Assembly (NCBI GenBank): GCA_031769625.1
Contig: JAUIMM010000126.1
Coordinates: forward strand, 6,658,001-6,722,000
Direction: 5' to 3'
Origin: Taudactylus pleione
Taxonomy: Eukaryota > Chordata > Amphibia > Anura > Myobatrachidae
DNA: 64,000 bases
This document shows positions 45,230-55,980 of the stretch, in pieces. Every line of letters begins with the position of its first letter. Positions within the stretch are counted from its first letter, which is position 1. The position numbers and the translations under genes are program-made. Below the pieces are notes generated by a model. It was not told the DNA's origin, ran no database searches, and saw nothing but the letters and a program-made list of their open reading frames with translations.

Positions 45230-46881
45230 TTATTTAGAAAACGAAAATAAACAAAAAAAACTACTGGCGAAGGATGCCAGACAGCCGGTCAAGGCCACAA
45301 GAACGCCAATGACATGTTGGCGCATCTGGGCAACACATTCGTCCACCTCTTGCCGATGCCTCTGTTCCTCTGTGGGTGAGAAAAGTGTGTGGATTAATAA
45401 AACAATAGGGAATCCACATTAAAAAAACAAAAACACAACGAAATCACTCCTAAACCTAAAAAAAAGAAACCAAAACAAAAAGGGGGTGCTGCCAAAAATA
45501 CAAGGCCTATGTACAAATTCCCACAGGTGTGATATGTGTATGTTGAAATCAGCAGGAAGAGGTAAAGGCAAACTGCTAAATCACCAAAAGTAAACCAAAA
45601 AAGCACGAATAAAGGCACGACACATGATTACATACAAACAGTTTGTGCTTAAAAAAAATGCGAAAGAAAAACATACCGGGAGCCAAAACGGGAGCTCCGG
45701 AAGTCCCTCCATGTTCTTCCTCGGAGGAGCCTTCATTCCCCAAAGAACGGGGAGGGGTAATGACGGACTCCGGGGAGGGGGTAATTGGAAGAGGGGTGGG
45801 TGGAGGAGAGGGGGAAGTGGGACGGAGGGGAAGGAGGCCCAACAGTTCCGGGAGAGGGTCTTGGAAGGCTGGGGAGGAGTGGGGTATAGGGGAAATATTT
45901 GGGGTGGAGTGTTGGCTGGGGGTTGGGGATAGTGGACGGGAATGCCGTCTGGCCGGACGGTGACAGCGTAGTCTTGGCTGTCCACCTAAAATATGTCAAA
46001 CAAATTGAGGTTAGTTTCTGGCCAAATCCGGGGCCCAAAAAAAAAAACCACCAACAAAAAACAGGCAAATAGGAGTAGAATGAAAAAAACAGAAATAGAG
46101 GGAAAACATGGCCATGCAGATATGAGGACAAATAATAAATAGGACAGACAGGAAAACATGCACACGCAGATATGAGGACAAATAATAAATAGGACAGACA
46201 GGAAAACATGCACACGCAGATATGAGGACAAATAATAAATAGGACAGACAGGAAAACATGCACACGCAGATATGAGGACAAATAATAAATAGGACAGACA
46301 GGAAAACATGCACACGCAGATATGAGGACAAGTAATAAATAGGACAGACAGGAAAACATGCACACGCAGATATGAGGACAAATAATAAATAGGACAGACA
46401 GGAAAACATGCACACGCAGATATGAGGACAAATAATAAATAGGACAGACAGGAAAACATGCACACGCAGATATGAGGACAAATAATAAATAGGACAGACA
46501 GGAAAACATGCACACGCAGATATGAGGACAAATAATAAATAGGACAGACAGGAAAACATGCACACGCAGTTTGCCCCACAAACACAAACATGAAAACCAC
46601 AATACATAACACTTACTTTCCTGTATCTGCATGCGAAAGCATGCCAGCAAGCGGGGCGTTCGCCGTTGCAGGTCTGACCACCTGCGCTCCAGCTGCCCGA
46701 TGTTGCGGCGTGAACCGAAGGACCGCAGGCGGGACCGTGCCTCCGCAGACGCGGAGCACTTCTGCCGGTTGGTGATGGGTGGAGGCTGGCTGGTGATACG
46801 GCGATCCATCACCTCCGTAAGCACCAGCAGCTCGCGCCTGGTGAATGCGGAGGCTCTCATGATGGCAATGGTGTTTTTCAT
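45230..46881 (-). CDS. Harbinger Myb/SANT-like protein B (three exons)
   Basis: Proposed exons on the minus strand: 46881-46617, 45985-45677 and 45369-45230, with donors GTAAGT and GTATGT and acceptors TTTTAG and CCACAG. Lengths add to 714 nt and the joined frame has no stop until TAA at 45232-45230, giving about 237 residues. Exon 1 (MKNTIAIMRASAFTRRELL) encodes a Myb/SANT-like domain with RRNIGQLERRWSDLQRRTP. Exon 2 is Pro/Ser-rich, turning acidic (NEGSSEEEHGG). Exon 3 is a short helical tail (EEQRHRQEVDECVAQMRQHV). It is unrelated to protein A outside the general fold. The likely role is DNA binding or a partner function in transposition, inferred from family and position. The first intron holds a 50-bp minisatellite. 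AATAAA overlaps the stop. An alternative start is the Met at 46860. Confidence 0.78.
46101..46570. repeat. 50-bp minisatellite, about 9 copies, in intron 1 of protein B
   Basis: Units of exactly 50 bp (for example starting at 46151, 46201 and 46251) with almost no divergence; key words GGAAAACATGCACACGCAG and GACAAATAATAAATAGG. The unit is not a multiple of three and lacks minus-strand stops, so all three minus frames stay open and yield long artificial hydrophobic readings. Confidence 0.95.
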
Positions 46882-47533
46882 ACAAATCATTTTTGATAAA
46901 GTGTGCAAAAAATTTCTGATTGGCTAATGTATTTTGGAAATTAACAGGAGCAATTTTATTGGTTAGTGTATGAGTCATGTGTTCAACAGGGCCAGAAATC
47001 TCTGGAGAGTTATGATAGGCCTGATGCAGTGACATGCGTAAGCAAATTTAAATAAAGAAATGAACCCCGGGAAATATGCGGGGATCCACAGCAATAGAAC
47101 AATTGTTTAATTGTGGTTCACATGTTTTTGGAACAATAAAAGCGAATGTTCCATCCGTACATATTCTGCGGGTAAACACAAACACGGACAAGAGTAAAGT
47201 TTCTTGCATTGTGTTGAAAAAAAAAAACAATTAAGCTAATTGATACATTGATTGGCATGATACGATTGATGGAGGTAGGCAGAATAAAGGAGCAGGTAAT
47301 CGACATCTGACAAGGCCACTTCCGGTTTATACTTGTGCATGCGTTCCCTTCAAGCCATTTCGGGGATGTACGCTCGCTATTTCGCACGCTCGTTAGTTAG
47401 AGGAGGGGTCGCCTGAGTTTAGGGAGGAATTTTAGAGGCGAACGAAAATACGAGCGAGCCATTGAATTTAAATAATTTTGTACGTACGCCTAACGTACGT
47501 GCGCCCGCTTGCGAGTGGGTCTGAATGAGGGCC
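46882..47533. other. Harbinger right non-coding end
   Basis: Upstream of protein B to the right terminus. It includes a GTGCATGCGTTC word near 47335, CGCTCGCTATTTCGCACGCTCG near 47370-47392 and the terminal repeat at 47520-47533. Presumably contains the promoter of protein B. Confidence 0.55.
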
Positions 47534-47536
47534 TTT

Positions 47537-48321
47537 GTTTGCTGCTTGTCTTGACACCTATGTTTTGTTTGTGGAAGATTCACTTGTTCTACTGTCTTTG
47601 GACTTTAGAATTTGCCATGTTAAACTATGCTTTCCATTTCACTTGCACTCTGCATTAGGATGAGAAGTCCAAATAATTTTACCAATATGTTCCATAATAA
47701 ATTAATCTTCACAGCAGAAATGGTATATAAATCAATAACTACCTCTAATAGATGTTCATTTATCTGTTTTCCAGCAAACCTTGAGTTAACAGAATGATAA
47801 TTAATCTCTAAGAACTCCTTTAGGTTTTAGAAAGTCATATTAGCATCTGAATGTTGTGATACCAACAAGATGCATGTTATCCTCTACCACGTAAAAATCT
47901 GTGTAAATTGACCATGCAGCCATAGGCATGTGAAGCAATTTCTCCTAGTTGGTAATAATAGAATTAACAAAAATATGTAACTGGTGAAAATATCAAAAAC
48001 AGACAGCCTTATATACTTATCAAAGAAAATATGAGCCCTTAAAGTAAACTTCTGCATATTTCAGGATATGAGTTTGGTAATTTCAGTTCCAATAAAAGGA
48101 AATGCATAGAGTGTGCGAATTATAACTAATGGACATTTAGGAAACTTACAGTATTCATGTATCTTTCAGAATGAAACTTGTTAATACCACAATTTTTTTT
48201 TTTATAAAAATGTGTGGAAGGTTATGCCCTATGTATTGATAGGGCATCTTAAAGTCTTTATGTAATGTCAAAGTAAAGTTAAAAATAAGAAAAAATCCCC
48301 TTCACAGTCACCCAACCTTAA

Positions 48322-48325
<4 letters not shown>
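47537..48325. other. AT-rich stretch, no gene seen
   Basis: No frames or element ends recognised. Confidence 0.6.

Positions 48326-48389
<64 letters not shown>
48326..48389. repeat. (CT)n microsatellite, about 64 bp
   Basis: Uninterrupted CT dinucleotides ending at TCTCTCTG. It lies immediately upstream of the LINE fragment. Confidence 0.98.
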
Positions 48390-48393
<4 letters not shown>

Positions 48394-48399
48394 CTCACT

Positions 48400-49440
48400 C
48401 TCTTTCTAGCTACCTCCCATTTTCACTCCTCCATTATGTCTCCAAGCTCCTTGAGAGGATTATCTTTCCCCAAGTCTCCTCATTTCTCTCTTCTCATTCA
48501 CATATTGATCCTCTCCAATATAATATATGTCTACTCCACAGAAACCACCCTAAGATCATCAATGATCTTCTCTCATCCTCACATTTGCTGCCCTTGACAA
48601 TGATAATAACTCACTTCTCCTTCAAACTCTCCATTCCATCTGTGTCTGTGAACCTGTCCTCACTTCTGAGCTCACCAAACATTAAATTTTTGCCTCCACC
48701 TCTGATTTTTTTATACCCTTATTTCTTCTCGCTGTCAGCAACTTCCAAGGATCTGCCCTTGGCTCCCTATTTACTTTCTCCCTTGGAAACTTCAGTCTCC
48801 AATTTCACCTTAATACTGATGACACTCAAACTTACCTCTACTCGCCTGATGTCTCTTCATCCATCCTCTCTTATGTTTTTTTCCTTGTTCTCTGTTATCT
48901 CTATCTGAATGTCCCAGTGCTTTCTCAAATTACACATAACCACTACCAAGATCATTGTCTTCTCCCCAAATCAACTGAAAAATACTTTCCTCATGGCTGT
49001 TCTTGAAGTACACTGCCTGGGTATCATCATTGACTTCTCCCACTCCTTCACACTGCACATTCAAAATATATTTTACTATTGTACTTATCATCACATGCCT
49101 TGGCTACCCTGGTCTCCCCCTAAATATCCTTTTCCCACTTCAAACTATACTGATTGCTACTGTTTTTACTCATTTTCCTCTCTCCTTTCTCTGAAATATG
49201 CTTAATTTGCTTCCCATCCCACTCAATATCCAATTCAAACCCCTCTCTCTCCCATGCAAAACACTTAATCATTTTGCACCACCTATATCTCCTCTGCATT
49301 AATTATCACCCATCACTGAACTGATCCAGCATCTCCTTTATCCTGGTTAACTCCTCTCATAGCCGCCACAAGTGCCCCTCTTGTGGAACTTACTCTCTTT
49401 TTCAGTCCTACCATACTACATAGTTGATGTACTGTATTGT
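48400..49440 (+). pseudogene. L2/CR1-group LINE reverse transcriptase fragment
   Basis: The plus strand encodes, across shifting frames, recognisable LINE RT blocks in order: SLLHYVSKLLERIIFPQVSS near 48420-48480; a LLQTLHSI block near 48620-48645; GSALGSLFTFSLGNF near 48755-48795; a TDDTQTYLYSPD block (catalytic region, with the usual ADD replaced by TDD) near 48815-48850; and an IQFKPLSLPCKTLNHFAPP block near 49230-49285. This order and the Thr-Gln after the Asp pair fit the L2/CR1/Rex1 group. Such an enzyme copies its own RNA at a nicked target. Many stops and shifts, and no endonuclease domain, show a dead, 5'-truncated copy. Confidence 0.75.
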
Positions 49441-49465
49441 TCTGTGTTGTTCCTGTTAAGTCCAT

Positions 49466-52400
49466 GGGGTAAATTTACTAAGAATTGTGTCTGGTCCAAG
49501 TTGAAACACTCACAGCATCGCTGTAACATGGGATACTTTTGACAGCTGAAACATTCAAATTTACCAGTTTTTCTGAATCATGTTTTTCAATGGTGTATGT
49601 GTTCGTGTTTCTCCCCAAGTTCCTTGTGTCTGACCACAGCCAAATGCACTGAACATGCAGACTGCACATATCAGTGAGATATGTGCAGGCTGCATGTGTG
49701 CTTTGTGTTAACAAATTAGAAAAATACAAAACAAGTTATGTGGGGTTCCCCCCAAAAAAACATAACCAGCCCCAAGCTCTGTGAGCAGGTACTGGTTCTA
49801 AAAATATGGGCAAAAAATGTGTAGGGGTCCCTCCTATTTTATGAACCAGCACTGGGCTCTGTGAGCTGGTCCTGGTTTTAAAAATACAGGGAAAAAATTG
49901 TGTAAAGTTCCCCGTATTTTTAAAACCAGCACCTTGCTCAAACTAGTCAGATTGTAATGCTGCAGCTAGGGGACCCTTTCACTGGGTCACTCGGTGAAAG
50001 CATTAACACTCCAAAATAGTCTACCCAGACAGGGGATCCCAGGAAAAGGTGGGGACACACCCAATAAAGGGGTCCCCTTCTCCTGGGCACCACATGCCTG
50101 GGCTGAGGCCCAAGGCTTTTCCTGAACCCCTGGCCAGTGCCAGTGGGTGCAGTGGTAATAGTCCTCATTATAAATCTGTAATATTGTTTTTTTTACAGTG
50201 GGACTACAAGTGCCAGTGTGCCAGCCCTTTGGCACTTGTGAAACTACAAGTGCCAGCAGGAAGCTGACACCGGTACCAACCGCTGTAGTTCCACTGTAAA
50301 AGACAATAGTATGGACAGACACACCATAGAAAGTAAAAGTTTATTAAACACACACTATACTCACCTTGTCACTGGTGTTCGTTCCCCTTATCCAGCAGAA
50401 GTCCCCAATTTCTCCATTAGAGTCCTGGCCATAGAAAAAACAAACCAAGTCACCTGGATCATTTCAGATACTGAAGAGATGTATGTGTTTCCACATATAT
50501 CCCTTCCACTTCAAGTTTCAGAAACCTCATGAGTTCCATCACTTGCAAGGCTGCCAGCCAATCAGAGGTGGCTCTAAAGTAAGGGACCACTGATTGGCTG
50601 TGTGTGGCCTGGCTATCAATCAACAGCCACATTGATCACAGCCAATCAGCAGCTGCTTACCCACAAGATTTCTGTGGTGTGGAAATACACACATCTCTTT
50701 AGTGTGCAAAATGGTCTGGGTGACTCGGTTTGTTTTTTTGTATGGCTGGGACTCTACTGGAAAAGTAGGTGAGTATTTTTTTTTTTTTTAGGAATAATCG
50801 TAGATTTCTACTAGACAAGGGGACTTGACACCGGGGACAAGGTAAGTATAGTGTTTGTGTGTAATAAACTTTTATTCTCTATGGTGTGTGTGTCCTGTCT
50901 TTTTTTTTTTTTTTTTACAGTGGGGGTACCAGTGTTGGCTTCCTGTGGAAGTAAAGCACAATAAACCGCTAATCAGTGAGTGCCAACCATATGGAAAATA
51001 GACACACCATATCTGGGAGCTGCAGATAAATCACATATCAATCATTTCAAGTGATTAGGTTAGACTACTATGAGAAAGGCAGAACCTGAAAAGACAACAC
51101 AAGCTATAAAGCAGGCAGATATCCTGACGAAGCCCTAGAGGTGAACCACATAGATAAGTAGCTATCGATCGCATGCTGGATCCAGAGCATGTCAGTTTGC
51201 TGGCAGACCTATTTCATCTACTTTTACTGTTGCAGAAAGAAGGACCACACTTCCAGGTATTAACATGGCACTGCAGTGTGTGATCCTATTTCTATTAACT
51301 GAATATACGATTGATGACCTTAGGTGGGGAGAATACTGGAACCACAGCATCTCCCTAAATGACTTTCATTCACTTTAAAACTGCACATACGGCATTTTAA
51401 ACCTGCACAAGGTTGCAAAAAATCCTGTGCTGTGTGCAAATCCTGTGGCCACTTTTGAAATTAATGCCCATGACACTTTACATCAACGTCATCTATTACA
51501 GACACCCTGGATAGTGAAATATTTTGATAAAATACCCATTTGGAAATTATTCTAGAAATATAAGCATAAAGTAAATTGCTCGAATTGTGTATTCCCACCT
51601 ATATATCACTATCTGCATATGGAAATAATCATGAATTAATTTGTGTTATATGAATGTAGATGTAATGCCATGTATTTATGGTGTATACCAGTATTAGACA
51701 GTTTTAGAATATTCCACCTATAATATATTTTTATACATATGTATATGTTTTAGAACATTTATATAACTTTGAATTTACCTTATTGATTCTTTTATTTGGA
51801 ATGAAAACTGTTTATTTTATATCCATTTATAGCATCAGATCTATTTATTTGGAATGTATTTATTTATACATACATACAGATGCACTTGGAAATACCCTCC
51901 TCTTTTAGACCTGCTGGCACTAGTAGTTCCACAAATTCTGGTACCTGTAGTCCAACTGTAAAAAACAATAGTATACATTAATTATTATCACTATTACCCT
52001 TGCACCCACCGGCCAGGTGTGCAGAGCAGAGCCCCGGGCTTCAGCCTAGGCCTGGGGTGCTAAGGAGAGGGGGGTCAGGAGAGGGGAGTCCCCTTTATTG
52101 GGATACCTGGCCTGGGCTTACTAGTTTGGGGTGTCAATGATTTGTCCAGGGGACCGGGTTAAATTCACACAATTTTTTTCCCATTGTTTTAAAACCAGGA
52201 CCAGCTCACCGAACCCAGTACTGGTTCTTAAAATACGGGGAAACCCTACACATTTTTCGTCCATATTTTTAGAACGGAGCCAAGGTCTGGTTATGCTTTT
52301 GGGGGTAGAAAACCCCACACCATTTTTTTTGTAAACATAGCCCTTTTTTGGTTATTTACAGTCAGAAACATACATGGATCACACAGATCTGTGTATGTTT

Positions 52401-52720
52401 CTGCTAGAAACACAGCTCAGGAGGTAGTCTATTTAAAACTACTGTTTTGGACCAAGTTTGCTAAAATTTCACCCCTGATTATAATCATGAATCTTGGTAA
52501 ATTTCCCTGTTGCATTACTGTCTATGGAAAGTACCTGAGAGTTTGGCCAAAGGCATATTTATTTTTATTTGTGTTTTCATGTGTGATTTTTAGAGATTTT
52601 CATGATTTCACAACTGAGTTTGCCTTTAGTAAAATTGTGATTTGTAAAAAATGGCCAAACACACCTGTGATTGACATCTTGACCAGACACGATTCTGAGT
52701 GGATTAATCTCTATAACATA
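49466..52720. mobile_element. long fold-back element, about 3.2 kb, with an insertion in its right arm
   Basis: The left end (GGGGTAAATTTACTAAGAAT, TGTGTCTGGTCCAAG) pairs with the right end near 52676-52715 (CTTGACCAGACACGATTCTGAG). Inward, AACCAGCACTGGGCTCTGTGAGC at 49843 pairs with 52200-52225, and CCTGGCCATAG at 50427 with TATGGCTGGGACTC at 50740. The arms are about 1 kb around a centre near 50600 where three copies of AGCCAATCAG occur. No transposase was seen. The right arm is interrupted from about 50945 to 51900. Confidence 0.75.
50945..51900. mobile_element. unidentified insertion in the fold-back element
   Basis: This segment has no counterpart in the left arm and ends in a 350-bp AT-rich tail with TACATACATACAG. 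It contains a TCCTGACGAAGCCC word near 51129, of the kind found in some Penelope-like and other retroelement leaders. No coding. Confidence 0.4.
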
Positions 52721-52959
52721 CGTTTCAATATATCTGCTTAGTAATCAGGACACAGTGGTTGTTGAATGCTTCTTTACTGTAGATTGCAGAAAACTACAGA
52801 AATTGAGATTCACTAGCACTATACAATGTATAAGTTACCCCATAAGGCTACAAATCAAACCTTTGGGGTGGCTTATGAACTCTGTATGCGTAATGATGTT
52901 TAAATTCCAGAATTACAGGCTGTTAAACCAAAATCACTCTAGAAGGTTCAGGATCAGCT

Positions 52960-54176
52960 GTGGACACTAAGTGAACCTTATGCTGAGGTGACTCCATAAT
53001 AGGTTCAGGAACAGTCTCTTTAGAAAAAAGCCAGAGGGCTGACATAAATTTCGCTGCATAAAGATGGTCTGCAGAACAGCAATCATTTTATCAGAAGTAG
53101 TGGATATCATCTTTATCACCTCTCACCAGTTGGAATAAGCATCCATTGAAATAAGAAACATACAATCCATCAACATCCCAGCAAAGTCATTATATACCCA
53201 CTGCCATGGAGATTATAGCCATTCCCATGGGTGTAATGGGGCCTAGGGTGGTGAATTTGCAACTTTTTGACAACCATCACAAACTATTCACTCTTTTCTA
53301 TGGAGGAAAGTATACTGAAGTCTTCCAGTTTCCATAATTCCTCCTCAACCCTTGGTTGTATAGTATAAAGTACAGGATGAGCTCTATGAAACTTTGGAAT
53401 GTCCTGTGAATCCAACTCTAAGCTGGCATTAATGCCCTTTAACGTGCCTGTCTCTTGTTGGAGAATGGGTTTTCAGCCGTTAACTATTTCGAAAAATCCT
53501 TCTGTATCCTCATCACTTTTGGATACATTAGATGTGATAGGAGAAAACATGTGAATTGACTGTCAATCAAGTTTAATTTTTCTTATCCCTTTGCAGCTCA
53601 ATAGATCTGGTCCACCCTGTAGAATGACAAATAAATATAGCTTATGGGTATTGCCATTTTGTACTTAACAAACACTTTAATTTTTCCCAACGGGGACACC
53701 TGATCACCCGTATATGTATGGATTGTTACTGATGGTTCCTTAAAAGTAATCTCAGCAAACAGGTGTTTGTAATCACTCACATTTATCACTGACAGAGAAG
53801 AGCCTGTGTCTACTTACATTTGTAAGTTGATAACTGTTACTTCCTAGGTGACCTAAATCACTTGGCACATTTTTGCCATTACAGAGAGCATCTCTAGGCT
53901 GCCTAGACCTGTGTCTGTCCCAGTACTATCAGTAGAGTCTGACTCATAGTCAGCTACCTTATGCACCTGGGGTGATGTATATTTTCTCCCAGGGGCTTTT
54001 GATACTTGTGGGCAGTTGGGTGCATTTCTCCACTGGTGCACCCTTTTAATATGGCCTTTTTTTTCATTTTCTGCACACTTTGTCTTTGAGCCAGTACTGA
54101 CTGGCATCATGTGAAGACTTGAAGATCTGTTGTAACCTTCCACTGGATACATATAATGCAATGGAACAATATACAC
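52960..54176 (-). pseudogene. Ty3/gypsy gag-pol remnant with internal deletion
   Basis: Read on the minus strand: a decayed zinc knuckle (KCAENEKKGHIKRVHQ, second Cys lost) near 54040-54090, then the aspartic protease with the intact motif VDTGSSLSVIN near 53785-53815 and HTYTGDQVSPLGKIKV. Next come the start of RT (ELDSQDIPKFHRAHPVLY, VEEELWKLEDF) near 53300-53420 and, directly after, integrase-core-like blocks (DFAG region and AYSNW) near 53090-53200. The bulk of RT and RNase H and the integrase zinc finger is missing, so a deletion joined early RT to mid integrase. Stops and frame changes occur throughout. No long terminal repeat found. Confidence 0.78.
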
Positions 54177-54279
54177 TACAGTTCCTAAACTAGGTCAACT
54201 TATGTTTACTGAACTTGATGCTGTGTATATTCCCTGTATAGCACTGCAGAAACTATATGGTGTCTTAAAAATAAATAAG

Positions 54280-55562
54280 TCCATAAGGGAGATTTATCAA
54301 GTTGCAGTTTTGAGGTGTTTTTTTAACAACCACAAATCACTAATGATTTTGACCACCGATATGCTGGATTTATTAACCAGTTGTTTGACAAGTCTAAGTA
54401 CAGTATGCTACATTACTAAACTTTCTGTGTGGCACAACTCATAGTGTGGTGTGTGGCGTGCCATGCGTGGCGTGAGAGATAAGCCTATGGTGCAACAAAA
54501 TAGCTGGGCACTTCTGTATAAATTGCTGCCAATGAGCAGCAGTTTAAAAACCACCAAAACCATCCAAACTGCTAGTGTTTCAAAGGATAATTTGTCTGCT
54601 TCTGATTAGATAGTTTTTAAATGATTCTAACCTTACTATTTTACCTCAGCTACACTATATAAGGCTGGCCAGTTGTCATATATTAATACTGATATTCTAA
54701 GAATGTTGTGGCTTTCTGTTATTTTAAGTTGGCGCGAAAACTGCTGAACCAATTTTCATAAAGTCTGTATAATTTTGACAAAATCAATGGAGGAGATAGA
54801 TGTGGCTCCATGTGTGTGACTGGTAAGAAGTGGGGAGAGAGGTGCTTTGGTCTGGGTTCATTTGAATAAGATAGCTACATAGCAGCCTGTGCCCAGGGCA
54901 CACAGTGACATTGGTGTGAGTGGCGGGTGAAGGTGCTGCTGCCTCCAGTATATATATAGTGCTGCTGGTTATGTGAGCCATTCCTGTGACAGGGCCTCCA
55001 TGCAAAGTCATACAAATAGAACACCTCAAATGAAAAAAATTATGGCAGAAGCGATTTAATCGAACCCGCTGGGCAACAGCTAGTTAGTTAATAAGAGTTT
55101 CAGTAACTAGGGGTTTGTGAAAGAGCAAAGAGAAAAGTTAGGTGCAGTTGCGTTAATTGATCTACATTCCCCATAAGAGCCTCCATAATGAACCCATCTA
55201 TAAGGTTTCCCACTTCTGTTATATACACTCACATTTGTAAAGAGAAATGAGTTTTCTTTAAATTATTCAAAGGCCTCAATTTGCAATTGAAAAGTTTTGT
55301 CTGCCAGAACTACCTCATGTTTCTTTAAAGTTTTCCCATGAGTTTTCTTGCAATTTGTGACACCACCACTTAATAAATCACAGGATTTGCTCTTAACATG
55401 TTAAAATTCCAGATGGATATTTGAATTGAGGCAGTTTTTAAAATAGTGCATTTTGTAGCAATTTACCTGCAGTTTAATCTTTAATAAATAATTTACCCCC
55501 CCCCCCCCAAAAAAAAAGACAAAAGCTGCAATTTTTCTTAATACATTTCCCTCACAGACTTA
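54280..55562. mobile_element. MITE-like element interrupted by a Helitron-like piece
   Basis: Left end AAGGGAGATTTATCAAGTTGCAG and, inverted at the right, GAGGGAAATGTATTAAG with TTGCAGCTTTT, form imperfect terminal repeats. TTATTAACCAG-like and AATAAATCAC blocks lie inside. A (C)n(A)n run is at 55497-55518. Confidence 0.5.
54655..55075 (+). mobile_element. Helitron-like non-autonomous fragment
   Basis: Contains CGCGAAAACTGCTGAACCAA near 54732 and ends ACCCGCTGGGCAACAGCTAG near 55055-55075. These resemble the conserved subterminal and 3' terminal sequences of Helentron/Helitron elements, which end in CTAG-type sequence. The 5' boundary is guessed. No helicase domain is present. Confidence 0.45.
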
Positions 55563-55634
55563 GCATAAAAAATATGTTAATTAAAATAACATTTACATTT
55601 TTAGAGAAATATGTTTTTTAAAAGCATAAAGTAA

Positions 55635-55730
55635 GAAAAAGCTCTAAGCTGCAAAAGTGTGATCACCTATTACAAGCATATTTGTCTTAACCTTATGTGA
55701 TCACACTTTTGTAGATGAGCTTTTCCTCCA
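55635..55730. repeat. hairpin
   Basis: AAAAGCTCTAAGCTGCAAAAGTGTGATCAC pairs with GTGATCACACTTTTGTAGATGAGCTTTT around a short AT-rich centre. Confidence 0.8.
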
Positions 55731-55980
55731 AACCTGCTACAATATGTTAAAAAATAATTGTGTGAAACTCTTTAGTTATAATATATGGAGGAACATAAAA
55801 TGTAATTGTAGATTTATTCTTACTGGAAAAAAATGTTACTGCTATGTCAAAAAAATAATTGTTCAAAAAAGTATAACTTGATAAAGGCAAGAAAGCATTC
55901 TACCATTTTCATTGCCAAAAACAAAAAATTTCATTAGTTGCTATGGTTACAGTGCATACAGTATTGCACTTTTGAACAAT

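Larger units (their letters stand above)
40113..47533. mobile_element. complete PIF/Harbinger DNA transposon, 7.4 kb, three genes
   Basis: The ends are inverted: GGCCCTCATTCAGA is identical at both, then they diverge. They are flanked by TTT on each side (40110-40112 and 47534-47536), the 3-bp duplication expected for Harbinger. A subterminal block GGAAGTGACATGTCAAATGTG near 40258 has an inverted counterpart near 47300-47325. Inside are three genes: a Myb/SANT-like gene (minus, 41149-42417), the DDE transposase (plus, 43177-44436) and a second Myb/SANT-like gene (minus, 45230-46881). Each has a well-placed AATAAA. All three can be read open after plausible splicing, so the copy may be young. 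Harbinger elements usually carry only two genes. Confidence 0.92.

Noticed and set aside
46101..46570. CRISPR-like array
   Set aside because: The 50-bp units are directly tandem with no unique spacers, and the DNA is eukaryotic.
45733..46908. Single 391-codon minus-strand frame with repeated hydrophobic segments, like a membrane protein
   Set aside because: The repeated part is the 50-bp minisatellite in an intron. Clear splice sites on either side remove it and give a sensible Myb-like product.
48585..49205. Two plus-strand frames of about 100 codons as small proteins
   Set aside because: They are partly out-of-frame readings of the LINE reverse transcriptase fragment; LINE motifs continue across them in other frames.
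54700..55075. tRNA or tRNA-derived SINE because of the ATCGAACCCGCTGGG word
   Set aside because: No cloverleaf or A box at the right distance; the context fits a Helitron-like 3' end better.
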